A stretch of 64,000 bases of DNA from contig JAXLYE010000001.1 in the NCBI GenBank assembly GCA_046351595.1, positions 1,178,001-1,242,000 of the forward strand, given 5' to 3'. The notes beneath the pieces are model-generated. The model did no database searches and was not told the DNA's origin. It saw only the letters and a program-made list of their open reading frames with translations. Source of the DNA: JAXLYE01 sp046351595 (GTDB lineage Bacteria; Myxococcota_A; Polyangia; Palsa-1104; JAEUJZ01). Positions 42,825-53,529 of the stretch are shown one piece after another. The translations under genes were made by a program, and so were the position numbers. Each line of letters starts with the position of its first letter. The stretch's first letter is position 1.

Positions 42825-43316
42825 CTACCCCTGCGCCGCGGGCGCCTGCGCCTCGGCCGCCGCCTTGCGATAGGGCGCCAGGAAGCCGGAAAAGTCCTCG
42901 TCGCCGGTGAGCGCGTTGTTGACCCGCTCGGCCACGTTGGTCCACTCCTGCTGCTGGCTCGGCGGCAGCGGCACCCCGGAGTCCCAGCACAGGATGAACT
43001 GCCCGAGCTCGGTCGCGATGCCGCCGATGTGCACGCCGATCCCCTGCGTCTCCAGCTCGCTCCGGTAGTGCTGCAGCAGAGCCACCAGTTCGCCCGGCCC
43101 GAGCTGCCGGCGGAACCAGACACCGACGCGGCCCTTGAACTCGTCCCGCGCGTACTCGGCGCCGAACGCCCAGGCCGAGCCCGCGTCCGCACCCGGCGCC
43201 TTGTCGGCGAAGGGGGCTTCCGGAAGCAGGGTGACGGGCAGCCCGATCCGCCCCAGCTTGTCCTGAAAGAAGTCCGCGAACCGGTCCTTGGTGATGAACG
43301 TGGAGTCTGTGCTCAT
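42825..43316 (-). CDS. Hypothetical eCIS-cluster protein
   Basis: A 163-residue soluble protein unknown to me. It opens with STDSTFITKDRFADFFQDKLGRIGLPVTLLPE and has a mixed alpha/beta centre: WAFGAEYARDEFKGRVGVWFRRQLGPGELVALLQHYRSELETQGIGVHIGGIATELGQFILCWDSG, then LPPSQQQEWTNVAERVNNAL. No signal peptide or TM. It lies in the gap between the two proteins carrying the GNAAxQM motif, in the same orientation, and could be a chaperone or structural adaptor of the cluster. A weak AAGG precedes the ATG at longer distance. Function cannot be assigned. Confidence 0.65.
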   Translation of the reverse strand: MSTDSTFITKDRFADFFQDKLGRIGLPVTLLPEAPFADKAPGADAGSAWAFGAEYARDEFKGRVGVWFRRQLGPGELVALLQHYRSELETQGIGVHIGGIATELGQFILCWDSGVPLPPSQQQEWTNVAERVNNALTGDEDFSGFLAPYRKAAAEAQAPAAQG

Positions 43317-43408
43317 GATGTGAACCTTGGTAGCTCGAGAACCGACGGGTCCTGGTCACGCCGCCCGTGCCCATCCGGAGCGCCGATCGGCGCGGGCGCC
43401 GCCATCGC

Positions 43409-44323
43409 TTAGTGCCCCTGTCCGCTCGGCGCGAGGCCGTTGGAGACGTAGTAGAAGAGCGTGCCCACCTGGGCGCTGCCCGAGCCGCTGCCGAGCAGCG
43501 CCGCGGCGGCGAGGTGCTGGCCCCAGGCGAACGGGTTGACGACGTCCCAGCCGCTGCCGGTCAGGTTGGCGCGCAGGCTGATCTCGGCGGTCAGCGGCGC
43601 CTGGAAGCGCTGCATCTGCCGGTCGCCGCCCATCGCACCGCCGGAGTTGACGGTGCCGCCGGAGTTCTGCTGGCTGCCGCTGGTGTCCTGGCCGCTGACC
43701 TGGCCGCTGGCGCCCGGCGCGCCCTCGTGGCCGCCGACGCTGCCGCCGCCCTGGACGCCGGTCTGGGTGCCGCTGGTGTTCTGGCTGCCGACGGTGCCCG
43801 AGCCGCCGGTCGAGCCGCCCATCGAGGTGTTGCCGCCGCCCTGGACCTGGGTCGCGGCGCCGATGCGGAAGGTGATGTTGCCGGTGAACGTACAGCCCTT
43901 GACCGGGAACTTGCCGGGCGCGTCCCAGTTGATGGCGATGGAGCGCATCGCCAGCATCGAGGCGAGCGCGTGCTCGATGAGCGGCGCGGTGGTGCTCTGC
44001 CGCCAGTCGAGGTGCGAGGCGAGGCCGCCCGCGGCCTGGACGCCCGCCGTGTGCAGCGCGCTGTAGATCGCGTCGGCGTTGGCGTTGTCGATGCGCTCGA
44101 TGACGGCACCGGGCGGGATGGCGCTGCCGGCGCGCATCGCCGGGCCGGCGCCGGCCATCGCGGTGCTGGGCATGTTGGCGAGCGCGCTGCGCGACTGCAT
44201 CTGCATCGCCGCGTTACCCGCCCGGCTCTGCAGATCCGCCATGCGCGAGCCTCCCTGCTGCGCATCGTCCCGGCCGCTCTTGCCGCCAGACTCACTCTCC
44301 CGAAGGCGTTCGTACTCGCTCAT
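43409..44323 (-). CDS. Hypothetical eCIS-cluster protein with GNAA motif
   Basis: A 304-residue protein. MSEYERLRESESGGKS is followed by MADLQSRAGNAAMQMQSRSAL (about 28-48), matching the GNAA-x-QM-x-SR helix of the DUF4157 protein downstream. The core (70-160) has IDNANADAIYSALHTAGVQAAGGLASHLDWRQSTTAPLIEHALASMLAMRSIAINWD and then a beta region. About 70 residues (coded at 43640-43850) are a Gly/Ser/Thr/Gln repeat linker containing QNTSG-like units, followed by a final beta domain (FQAPLTAEISLRANLTGSGWDVVNPFAWGQH). No family known. GGGAGG lies upstream of ATG 44323. A secreted cargo of the injection system is one possibility. Confidence 0.65.
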   Translation of the reverse strand: MSEYERLRESESGGKSGRDDAQQGGSRMADLQSRAGNAAMQMQSRSALANMPSTAMAGAGPAMRAGSAIPPGAVIERIDNANADAIYSALHTAGVQAAGGLASHLDWRQSTTAPLIEHALASMLAMRSIAINWDAPGKFPVKGCTFTGNITFRIGAATQVQGGGNTSMGGSTGGSGTVGSQNTSGTQTGVQGGGSVGGHEGAPGASGQVSGQDTSGSQQNSGGTVNSGGAMGGDRQMQRFQAPLTAEISLRANLTGSGWDVVNPFAWGQHLAAAALLGSGSGSAQVGTLFYYVSNGLAPSGQGH

Positions 44324-44410
44324 TGTGCTGCCTCCCACAAGATCGCCACGCAAGGCCGCAGGCTGATCTTTTGTCTTTCAATTCCCCAGTCCAAATGCAC
44401 GCGGCCCCCG

Positions 44411-46654
44411 CTACGACGGGATGGTGTACGCAAGGCGGCCGCTCTCTTGAAGCTCTTCCTCAATCGCTTGCAGCAGATCGCTGCGGTATAGACACGGCTC
44501 CGGATAGCCCTTGGCGCTGGCGATCACCGTCGCGCGGATGACGGCGTTGCGGATGAAGCCGCCCGTCACGTCGAACTTCTCGGCCAGCTCCCACAGGTCG
44601 ACATCGGGAGACAGCGGCACCTTCGCCGGCAGCATCGTGTGCCACATGCGGACCCGCTCTTCCGGAGTCGGCTCCGGGAAGCGGATCTTGAAGTTCAGGC
44701 GGCGGACGAACGCCTCATCGACGCCCTTCTCCAGGTTCGTCGTCAGGACGATGACGCCCTCGAAGGACTCCATCTTTTGCAGGAGGTAGTTCACCTCGAC
44801 GTTGGAGTACCGATCGCTCGAGCTCTTCACGTCCGTGCGCTTCGAGAACAGCGCGTCGGCCTCGTCGAAGATGAGGACCGCGCGGGTGCGGTTGGCCTCA
44901 TCGAAGAGCTTGGCCAGGTTCTTCTCGGTCTCGCCGACCCACTTGCTGAGGATGCGCGAGATGTCGATGCGGAAGACGTCGAAGCCGAGCTGCTGGCCGA
45001 TGATGCCCGCGACCATGCTCTTGCCGACGCCCGGCGGCCCGGAGAACAGCGCCGAGACGCCGCGGCTCGCCATCAAACGGCGGCTTATGCCCCAGCGCCG
45101 CGCCAGCGAGTCCTGCATGCGCACGAGCTGCACGATGCGCCGGCAGCGCTCGATGATGTCGTCGGGCAGGATGACGTCTTCCCACGAGTAGTTCGGCCTC
45201 ACCTGCGTCGCGATCGCGCGCAGGTTGTGGCGCGAGCGCTCGAGGATCTGGTGCCCGAGCTGCTTGCGCGTCAGCTTCCCGCCGTTCACCTTCTGCAGCG
45301 CCTGCGTGTCCTGGCCGACCACCGTGATGATCCCGGGCATGGTCGGGAACTGCGTCGCCACATAGCGGATGTCGGCGGCGCCGACGTCGGGCGGCAGCAC
45401 CTTCTCCCACAGCCGCTGCCGATCTTCGACGCGCAGCGCCGGCACCTCGAACGACGGGATGTCCAGCTCGTCCTCGATGCCGATGCGCTCCTCGGTCTCG
45501 CTCGAGAACAGCACCAGATCACCGCTCAGCCGGTAGGCCAGCGCGACGGCGTGCAGGCGGCTGTGCCCGGCCTGCGTATCGCGGCGCAGCGCGTCGGCGT
45601 TCTCGACGAAGATCACGGCCTGGTGCAGGCGCGCGTCGCGCACCACCGTGCGCATCGCCGCGGCCGCGGCCTCCTCCTCGGGCGGCAGGTGGCTGGCGTC
45701 GACCGTGAGGAGCTTGCGCCCGTGCTCCTGGCACATCGCCAGCGCGCCGGCCTTGCGTCCGGAGCCGCGCGCGCCGCGCAAAAGGATCCCGGTCGACCCG
45801 CCCGACTGCCCCGGGCGCACGCGGTGCATCTCGAAGCGCAGCCGCAGCGCCTGCCGATCCTCGTCGGACAGGCACAGCGCGTCCCAGCCGTGCTCGGGAC
45901 CCGGCGTGATCAGGCGCACGAACGGCGCGATGCTCTCGTCGAGCCACAGCGTGCCGCGGGCGAGGAAGGCGGTCAGCGAGTCCGAGACCGACAGCGGCCG
46001 CTCCATCAGCCACGAGGAGCGCTCGCGATCGGAGGACTGGACGACGATGAGGTTGTAGGCGCGCAGCGTGCTGTTCGGGTCGAGCAGGTGCCACGGCAGG
46101 TGCGCGCCCGAGGTCTGCGCCGCCAGCGCCGAGAGCACGGTCCCGGCGTCGGGCCGCCGCTTGGAGAAGTCGTTCTGCAGGTAGGCCAAAAGGCGCCGGA
46201 TGCGCGCGTCCATGGCGGCGGCGATCACCAGCATCAACAGCGCCGTCTCGTCCTCGTGCAGGCCGAAGCGCTGCTTGAGCTGGAGGACCGGCAGCTTGAT
46301 GCCCGCGGCCTCGGTGCTCTGCAGGCGGGCGGCCAGCGTGCGGTTGGCCTCGGCGATGCGCTCGTCGAGGCTGCGCAGCTCGTCGGGGAGCTGCACGGGG
46401 TTCACCGCGACGTCGAGCAGCAGCGAGCGCGAGGCGTTCTCGACGTCGCTGTCGCTGATGTACGAGCCGGCGAAGATGTCCGCCTGGCTGACCGGCGGTG
46501 GCAGCAGGCCGAGCAGGCGCGCCCGCCCGATCTGGCGCCGCAACAGCAGCGCCGCCCAGGCCAGCATGGCGCGACCGAACTCCTCGGCGCTGGACAGCGG
46601 CGCCGCAAGGGCCTCAGGGCCCGGCGCAGGGGTAGCTGCTTGCATCCTGTCCAT
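44411..46654 (-). CDS. Double-AAA+ ATPase of the eCIS type
   Basis: A 747-residue ATPase. N-terminal 250 residues are helical, without known motif. A first AAA module (about 290-450) is degenerate: GARGSGRK replaces the Walker A and VIFVENAD the Walker B. The second (about 515-700) is complete: GPPGVGKS (539-546), VLIFDEAD (Walker B, about 593-600), TTN sensor, and arginines at FVRRLNF. This D1/D2 layout with a C-terminal active module matches the AAA ATPase of contractile injection clusters (Afp15/Pvc15 type), used for assembly or cargo loading. No sheath, tube or tail-fibre gene is near. It heads the run of four minus-strand genes. Start ATG 46654 is one of several Met codons; the ribosome-binding site is weak. 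Confidence 0.8.
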   Translation of the reverse strand: MDRMQAATPAPGPEALAAPLSSAEEFGRAMLAWAALLLRRQIGRARLLGLLPPPVSQADIFAGSYISDSDVENASRSLLLDVAVNPVQLPDELRSLDERIAEANRTLAARLQSTEAAGIKLPVLQLKQRFGLHEDETALLMLVIAAAMDARIRRLLAYLQNDFSKRRPDAGTVLSALAAQTSGAHLPWHLLDPNSTLRAYNLIVVQSSDRERSSWLMERPLSVSDSLTAFLARGTLWLDESIAPFVRLITPGPEHGWDALCLSDEDRQALRLRFEMHRVRPGQSGGSTGILLRGARGSGRKAGALAMCQEHGRKLLTVDASHLPPEEEAAAAAMRTVVRDARLHQAVIFVENADALRRDTQAGHSRLHAVALAYRLSGDLVLFSSETEERIGIEDELDIPSFEVPALRVEDRQRLWEKVLPPDVGAADIRYVATQFPTMPGIITVVGQDTQALQKVNGGKLTRKQLGHQILERSRHNLRAIATQVRPNYSWEDVILPDDIIERCRRIVQLVRMQDSLARRWGISRRLMASRGVSALFSGPPGVGKSMVAGIIGQQLGFDVFRIDISRILSKWVGETEKNLAKLFDEANRTRAVLIFDEADALFSKRTDVKSSSDRYSNVEVNYLLQKMESFEGVIVLTTNLEKGVDEAFVRRLNFKIRFPEPTPEERVRMWHTMLPAKVPLSPDVDLWELAEKFDVTGGFIRNAVIRATVIASAKGYPEPCLYRSDLLQAIEEELQESGRLAYTIPS

Positions 46655-47168
46655 GGTGCTGCCTGTGTACTTGTTATCCTATCCAAGCGCCAAAAGTTGT
46701 GCAGCAACGACTTCACCCGAGACGGGCGCAGGCCCGTTACCGGCCGGTTCCGCAGCCGCCGCAGCGTCGGCCCGTACCGGCGGTCGGTTCAGCGGTCCGT
46801 ACCGTCGGTCCGTACCGTCGGACAAGGGATGCGGCCCGGGGTGGTCCCGGCGGCGCGGGCGCGGGCGCCGAGCCTGCACCTTTCACACAAGATTCACACC
46901 CCGAACGGAGGCTATGGGAATCCCTACCTGGGAATCCGATTCCGGCTCCCTGTTGAGCCTTTGCGGAACCTCGCAGATCGCGATTCCCAAACTACGGGAT
47001 CTGCGAACAGAGGCTCCGTAGAGAGCTCCCGGAGGACAAAGAGAGTCCTCCTTAGGCGCCTGCCCGACTGCTTCCAGAGCCCCCAGCGCCGCGCGGATCT
47101 CATCCATGCACGGATCCGCTCAGGCTCGGGGCGGCGATTCATGCACGCGGGCGGCGCGGGCGTCGCGG
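46655..47168. other. Regulatory interval upstream of the eCIS AAA gene
   Basis: A 514-bp gap between two minus-strand genes. It holds two tandem GGTCCGTACCGTC copies (46794-46806, 46807-46819) with a diverged one at 46769, a dyad CGCAGATC (46972-46979) / GATCTGCG (46998-47005), and repeats of GGGAATCC near 46917-46937. A minus-strand TTGCTG followed 17-18 nt later by GGATAG/GATAGG is a weak promoter candidate for the AAA gene. I see no gene. Confidence 0.5.
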
Positions 47169-48173
47169 CTAGCCCTCCCGCACCCGCAGCACCACCTTGC
47201 CGATGTGGTGCTGATCGAGCGCGCGGTGCGCCTCGCCCGCCGCCGCCAGCGGCAGCACCCGGTCGATCACGGGCCGCAGCGCGCCGGTCGCGAACAGCGG
47301 CAGCGCCTGCTCGCTGAACGCCCGCACCAGCGCCGCCTTGCGCGCGAGCGGCAGCGCCCGCAGCGTCGAGCCGATCACCTGCAGCCGGCGCGACAGCAGG
47401 AGGCCCATGTCCAGCTCGGCGCGGCTGCCGCCCTGCAGGCCGATGCAGATCAGCCGCCCGTCCAGCGCCAGCGCCCGCAGGTTGCGCTCCAGGTAGCTGC
47501 CGCCCACGCAGTCGAGGACGACGTCCGCGCCCTGCCCCTGCGTCACCTCCTGCGTCGCCTTCACGAAGTCGGTCGTGCGGTACAAGAACGCCGCGCTCGC
47601 GCCGAGCTCCAGGCAGCTCGGGATGCGCTCCTCGCTCCCGACCGTGCACAGCGCCGTCGCTCCCGCCGCCTTGAGCAGCTGCAGCGCCGCGCTGCCGACC
47701 CCCGAGGCGCCGCCGTGCACCAGCACCACCCGCCCCGCCGCCCCGCGCTCTGGGAAGCGCAGCGCCGACAAAATGAACAGGTTCAGGAATGCCGTCAGGA
47801 ACACCTCGGGAATCGCCGCCGCCTGCTCCTCGCTGAGCCCCTCCGGGATCGGCATCACCTGGCCCTGCGGCGCCACCACCTCTTCGGCATAGCCGCCGCC
47901 CGCGAGCAGCGCCATCACCGGCTGCCCGAGCGTGAAGCGCTCCCCGACCGCCGACCCGAGCTCGGTGATCCGGCCCGCGGCCTCCAGCCCGAGGAGCGCC
48001 GAGGCCCCCTTGGGCGGCGGGTACAGGCCGCGCCGCTGCATGAGGTCCGCGCGGTTCACCGCGGTCGCCGTCACCGCGATGCGCACCTCATCCGGACCGC
48101 AGGCCGGCGCCGGCGCCTCGCCGAGATAAAGGACGTCAGGCTCTCCAGGCTGATCAAAAACAATCGCGCGCAT
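47169..48173 (-). CDS. Zinc-free quinone oxidoreductase (MDR family, PIG3-like)
   Basis: A 334-residue medium-chain dehydrogenase/reductase. MRAIVFDQPGEPDVLYLGEAPAP opens the catalytic domain, VNRADLMQRRGLYPPPKG is the motif of the PIG3/quinone oxidoreductase subgroup, and the nucleotide-binding site reads VLVHGGASGVGSAALQLLKAAGA (about 148-170). There are no zinc-binding Cys. Members reduce quinones or enones with NADPH as one-electron or two-electron reductases. No partner gene is adjacent; a TAAAAG hexamer lies 6 nt before the ATG and suggests its own leaderless promoter. Confidence 0.9.
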   Translation of the reverse strand: MRAIVFDQPGEPDVLYLGEAPAPACGPDEVRIAVTATAVNRADLMQRRGLYPPPKGASALLGLEAAGRITELGSAVGERFTLGQPVMALLAGGGYAEEVVAPQGQVMPIPEGLSEEQAAAIPEVFLTAFLNLFILSALRFPERGAAGRVVLVHGGASGVGSAALQLLKAAGATALCTVGSEERIPSCLELGASAAFLYRTTDFVKATQEVTQGQGADVVLDCVGGSYLERNLRALALDGRLICIGLQGGSRAELDMGLLLSRRLQVIGSTLRALPLARKAALVRAFSEQALPLFATGALRPVIDRVLPLAAAGEAHRALDQHHIGKVVLRVREG

Positions 48174-48179
48174 CCCGCG

Positions 48180-48185
48180 CTTTTA
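48180..48185 (-). promoter_or_regulatory. Putative leaderless -10 element (TAAAAG)
   Basis: TAAAAG on the minus strand lies exactly 6 nt before the ATG at 48173; no ribosome-binding site. Four of six bases agree with TATAAT. Confidence 0.4.
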
Positions 48186-48247
48186 CCACGCCGCCCCCGC
48201 CCGCGCCCGCCTCTGCCCCGCCGTTCCCGGAACCCTTGCTCCGCTCC

Positions 48248-48691
48248 CTAGATCGCCAGCTTCTTCGCGATCTCGACCAGCGCGTGCGTATTGTGGATGT
48301 GCGCGAGCTGGCCCAAAAGGTACTCCTTCACCTGCGCCTCCAGCGTCGACAGCTCCGCATCCAGGCCGAGATCCTTGGCGTAGCCGCGGACCAGCGCGCT
48401 CTCCTTGCTGCTGACCTGCCCGTCCGCGAACGCCAGCAAGAGCGCCGTCTTCAGGAACACCCGCCGCAGCTCCGGCGTCGACAGCACCGCGCCCAGCTCC
48501 TCGGTCGTGATGGTCTCGCGGCGCGACAGCTCGGACAGCGCGCGCTCCGATCCGCCGGTCTCGGACCAGAACGACGCCACCAGCGACTCCTCGCGCTCGT
48601 GTATGCCGTCGGCGTGGGCGATCGCGAACAGGCCGCGCGCGATGGCCTCGGCCTGGAACTGGGTGAGCGGGATCTCAGGAAGGAAGTTCAT
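48248..48691 (-). CDS. TerB-like protein
   Basis: A 147-residue all-helical cytoplasmic protein. The two TerB half-repeats are visible: GLFAIAHADGIHEREESLVASFW (about 20-42) and ALLLAFADGQVSSKESALVRGYAKDLGL (about 83-110), each with the acidic D-G-x-x-x-x-E metal-binding pattern. TerB-type proteins occur in tellurite resistance and in membrane-linked stress systems, where they are thought to be metal-sensing or scaffold subunits. AAGGAG lies before the ATG. It is the last gene of the PspA operon, 51 bp after the AAA gene. Confidence 0.86.
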   Translation of the reverse strand: MNFLPEIPLTQFQAEAIARGLFAIAHADGIHEREESLVASFWSETGGSERALSELSRRETITTEELGAVLSTPELRRVFLKTALLLAFADGQVSSKESALVRGYAKDLGLDAELSTLEAQVKEYLLGQLAHIHNTHALVEIAKKLAI

Positions 48692-48742
48692 CGCGGTCTC
48701 CTTTTTGATGTCTCGTGTAGCGAATCCCGAATCCGGATCGCC

Positions 48743-50656
<1,914 letters not shown>

Positions 50657-50734
50657 CTCGTCGTCCCCTCCAGCCTCGTGTGCGAAGTGTGCACTCGGGA
50701 GCGTGGCTCAAAACCTACCGGACGGGCGTCGGCG

Positions 50735-51547
50735 CTAGCTGCCGATGCCCTGCAGGAAGCGCTCGGTCTCGCGCGTGGTCTGCCGCACCGACTCGACGCC
50801 CTCGCGCAGCTCGTCCAGGCGGTGGCCCAGCTCGCCGGGGCTGTTCATCGACGCGATCTCGTCGGCGAGCAGGCGGAACGTGTTCTCCATCAGGTCCATC
50901 TGGCCGCGCGCGGTCTGTAGGTTCCGCCGCAGCTCCTTGTAGCGATCCTTGCGCTGCAACAGCACCGCCAGGTTCTTCTGCGCGACGGTGCGGCGCTCGT
51001 CCCCGAGCGGCAGCTTCTCGACCTGCAGCTGGTAGCGCCTGAGGTCACTCTCGATCTCCTCGAGGTTGAAGGTGCCCAGGTACTCCTCGTGCCGCGCCGA
51101 CAGCGTCGCCAGGTCCAGGAAGTCGTCGACCAGGTCCTCCAGCTTCTCGACGTCGGCGGACAAGAGGTCGACGCTGAAGCTCGGGTTGTCCTTGGCCATC
51201 TTCTTGATCCGCGCCTGCAGCTCGCGCAGGTTCAGCGCGCGGATCTTCTCGGGGTCAGGCAGCGCGTTGAACTTCTCGGTCTGCCGCGTCTTGCGCTCGA
51301 CCGACAGCTCGCCCTCCCAGATGCGATCGAACCACAGCTTGCGCAGGAGCTTCGAGTCCGGCGCGAACAGCATCCATACCACCTCGGCCGCGCCCGCGCA
51401 CAGCGCCAGCCACCAGTGCCCCGTCGCCGCCGCCGCCGCCGTCGCGCCCGCGAGCAGCGACAGGTTGTACGGGTTGGCGAAGGCGTACTTGGCGTACGGC
51501 GGCTGCTTCTTGTCCTTGCGGACGAGGCTCGTGGATCGCTCGCTCAT
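50735..51547 (-). CDS. Membrane-anchored coiled-coil protein
   Basis: A 270-residue protein with a two-helix hairpin near the N-terminus (ANPYNLSLLAGATAAAAATGHWWLALCAGAAEVVWMLF, about 22-60) and a cytoplasmic coiled coil (about 75-270) including NLRELQARIKKMAKDNPSFSVDLLSADVEKLEDLVDDFL and LEEIESDLRRYQLQVEKLPLGDERRTVAQKNL. No enzymatic motif. It may anchor the AAA ATPase or PspA to the inner membrane, by position only. ATG 51547 is taken; a GTG eight codons upstream is an alternative and both overlap poor ribosome-binding sites. It is 36 bp downstream of the ABC ATPase. Confidence 0.78.
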   Translation of the reverse strand: MSERSTSLVRKDKKQPPYAKYAFANPYNLSLLAGATAAAAATGHWWLALCAGAAEVVWMLFAPDSKLLRKLWFDRIWEGELSVERKTRQTEKFNALPDPEKIRALNLRELQARIKKMAKDNPSFSVDLLSADVEKLEDLVDDFLDLATLSARHEEYLGTFNLEEIESDLRRYQLQVEKLPLGDERRTVAQKNLAVLLQRKDRYKELRRNLQTARGQMDLMENTFRLLADEIASMNSPGELGHRLDELREGVESVRQTTRETERFLQGIGS

Positions 51548-51582
51548 TGCCGCTCGCTCATTGGGGCTCACTCATCGGGCGC

Positions 51583-52485
51583 TCAGGGGCGGTACAGCAG
51601 CTCCAGGAGCTGCTCCTCGCAGGCCCGGAACTCGCGGCTGGCCTTGACCGCCAGCGAGCGGTCGCTGAACTTGGGCACGTCGATGCGGTGCAGGATGTGC
51701 GCGGGCCGGCGCGACAGCACGTAGACCGTGTCCGCCAGGTACACCGCCTCGGTCACGTCGTGGGTGACGAACAGGATGGTGTTGTCCTCGCGGTGCGAGA
51801 TGTTGATCAGCATCCCCTGCATGTCCCAGCGCGTCTGCGGATCGAGCGCGCCGAACGGCTCGTCCATGAGCAAGAGCTTGGGCCGGTTGATCAGCGTGCG
51901 CGCGATCGCCACGCGCTGCTTCATGCCGCCGGACAGCTCGCGCGGGTACTTGCTCGCGAACTGCTCCAGGCCCACGGCCTTGAGGATCTTCATCGCCTGC
52001 TCACGCCGCTCGGTGGCGCGCACGCCGCGCAGCTTCAGCCCGTACTCGACGTTGCCGAGCACGGTCAGCCAGCCGAACGAGGTGTACTGCTGGAACACCA
52101 TGCCGCGGTCGCGCCCCGGTCCGTCGACGGGGTGGCCGTCGATGAGGATCTCGCCGCGCGTCGGCGGCAAAAGGCCCGCCACCGCCTTCAAGATCGTCGA
52201 CTTGCCGCAGCCCGACGGGCCGAGGAATACGACGATCTCGCCGATGCCGGGCTTGTCCTTTATGTCGAAGCTCACCGCGCGCACGGCCTCGACGTCCTCG
52301 CCCTTGCGGCCGCGGTAGGTGACGTGCAGGTCGGCGACGTGCAGCTTGGCCACCTGGCCCGCGGCGGCGGGCGCGGGGCTCGCGGGCGGGGCCGGGGCGG
52401 CACCCGATGCGGGGCCCGGCGCAGCGACGGGCGCGGCGACGGGCGCGGCGGCCGGCGGGGGAGCGGCTGGCTCAGACACGATCAC
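51583..52485 (-). CDS. ABC transporter ATPase, NitT/TauT type
   Basis: A 300-residue ATPase with an unusual Ala/Pro-rich lead (about 1-45) before the normal start AKLHVADLHVTYRGRKGEDVEAVRAVSF. Walker A is LGPSGCGKS, the Q-loop is in MVFQQYTSFGW, the ABC signature LSGGMKQRVAIAR, Walker B LLLMDEPFGALD, and the H-loop FVTHDVTEAVYLA. This pattern is of the SsuB/TauB/NrtD group importing nitrate, sulfonates or related oxyanions. It overlaps the permease gene by 14 bp, ensuring coupling. Given its operon partners the cargo is undefined and it may serve the stress module. Confidence 0.92.
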   Translation of the reverse strand: MIVSEPAAPPPAAAPVAAPVAAPGPASGAAPAPPASPAPAAAGQVAKLHVADLHVTYRGRKGEDVEAVRAVSFDIKDKPGIGEIVVFLGPSGCGKSTILKAVAGLLPPTRGEILIDGHPVDGPGRDRGMVFQQYTSFGWLTVLGNVEYGLKLRGVRATERREQAMKILKAVGLEQFASKYPRELSGGMKQRVAIARTLINRPKLLLMDEPFGALDPQTRWDMQGMLINISHREDNTILFVTHDVTEAVYLADTVYVLSRRPAHILHRIDVPKFSDRSLAVKASREFRACEEQLLELLYRP

Positions 52486-53488
52486 CCTCCCGCCACGGGA
52501 ACAGCACGCGGCTGAGCAGCTTGATGCCGGCGTCCGTGAGCAGCCCGATGACGCCGATGATGAGGATGCCGGCGAACACCTCGGCGATGTGCAGGTGCGT
52601 GCCGGCGAGCTGGATCTGGTAACCGAGGCCGCTGCGGGTGTTCACGAACTCGGCGAGGATCACGTACGTCCACGAGATCGCGTTCATCACCCGGAACGAG
52701 TCGAAGATGTCGGGCGCCGCCGCCGGCACGAGCACCGTGAACACCACCTGCATGCGGCCGGCGCCGAGCGTGCGCGCGGTCTGCACCAGCTCCTCGGGCA
52801 CGGCGCGGATGGCGCTGATCACCACCGGCAAGAGGTACACGAACACGCCGAGGAACAGGAACGCGACCTTCTGCCCCTCGCCGATGCCGAACCACAGGAT
52901 GGTCAGCGGGATGAACGCCGAGATGGGCATGTAGCGCAGCGGCGCCATGATCGGATCGATCAGGCGGTTGATCGGCTCGAACGCGCCCATGAACACGCCC
53001 AGCGGCAGCGCCACCGCCGCGGCGACGAAGAACGCCTGGGTGATGCGCCAGGTCGAGGCGAGCGAGGCGTCGAGCAGCACCCGCACCATCACGGTCTGGC
53101 CGCCCGTCACCTCGGGCCGGCCGATGATGAGGTCGCGCAGCAGCACGCGCAGCACGTCGAGCGGCTTGGGCAAGAACGCGGTGCCCACCACCGGGCGCGA
53201 CCCCGAGGTCAGCCCGACCCACAGCGCCAGCAGCAGCACCGGCAAGAGCAGGCCCAGCCACAGCTGCACGTTCTGCGGCAGCGGCCGGCGCAGCGACCAG
53301 ATGGGCTCGCGCGAGCGCAGCGGCGCGGTCTTTGCGCGCGCAGCCGTCGACGGCGTCGGCGGCTTGTGGCCGATGTCGGCCGCGCGCGCCGGTGCGGCTG
53401 CGGCCGCGCGCTCGGCGGCCTGCGCCGGCGGGGTGCTCGGTACCGAGGCTGGGGGCGTCGCGCCCTCGGGCTTGTCGGAGTCGGCCAT
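52472..53488 (-). CDS. ABC transporter permease, NitT/TauT type
   Basis: A 338-residue permease with a 90-residue Pro/Ala-rich cytoplasmic extension and then six TM helices beginning at about 97 (LGLLLPVLLLALWVGL). The EAA loop is RAVPEELVQTARTLGAGRMQVVFTVLVPAAAPDIFDSF, and ISAFIPLTILWFGIGEGQKVAFLFLGVFVYLLPV is typical of SsuC/TauC permeases. Located between the substrate-binding fusion and the ATPase genes. Start chosen at ATG 53488, which keeps the extension; without it the protein would be of ordinary size. Confidence 0.92.
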   Translation of the reverse strand: MADSDKPEGATPPASVPSTPPAQAAERAAAAAPARAADIGHKPPTPSTAARAKTAPLRSREPIWSLRRPLPQNVQLWLGLLLPVLLLALWVGLTSGSRPVVGTAFLPKPLDVLRVLLRDLIIGRPEVTGGQTVMVRVLLDASLASTWRITQAFFVAAAVALPLGVFMGAFEPINRLIDPIMAPLRYMPISAFIPLTILWFGIGEGQKVAFLFLGVFVYLLPVVISAIRAVPEELVQTARTLGAGRMQVVFTVLVPAAAPDIFDSFRVMNAISWTYVILAEFVNTRSGLGYQIQLAGTHLHIAEVFAGILIIGVIGLLTDAGIKLLSRVLFPWREGDRV

Positions 53489-53529
53489 CTTATGCCGCCT
53501 GGTCGCCTGGTTGCCGTCCTTGCCGCCGC

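Noticed and set aside
46794..46819. Two GGTCCGTACCGTC copies as a CRISPR or iteron array
   Set aside because: Only two perfect tandem copies and one diverged copy, without spacers or an adjacent replication gene.
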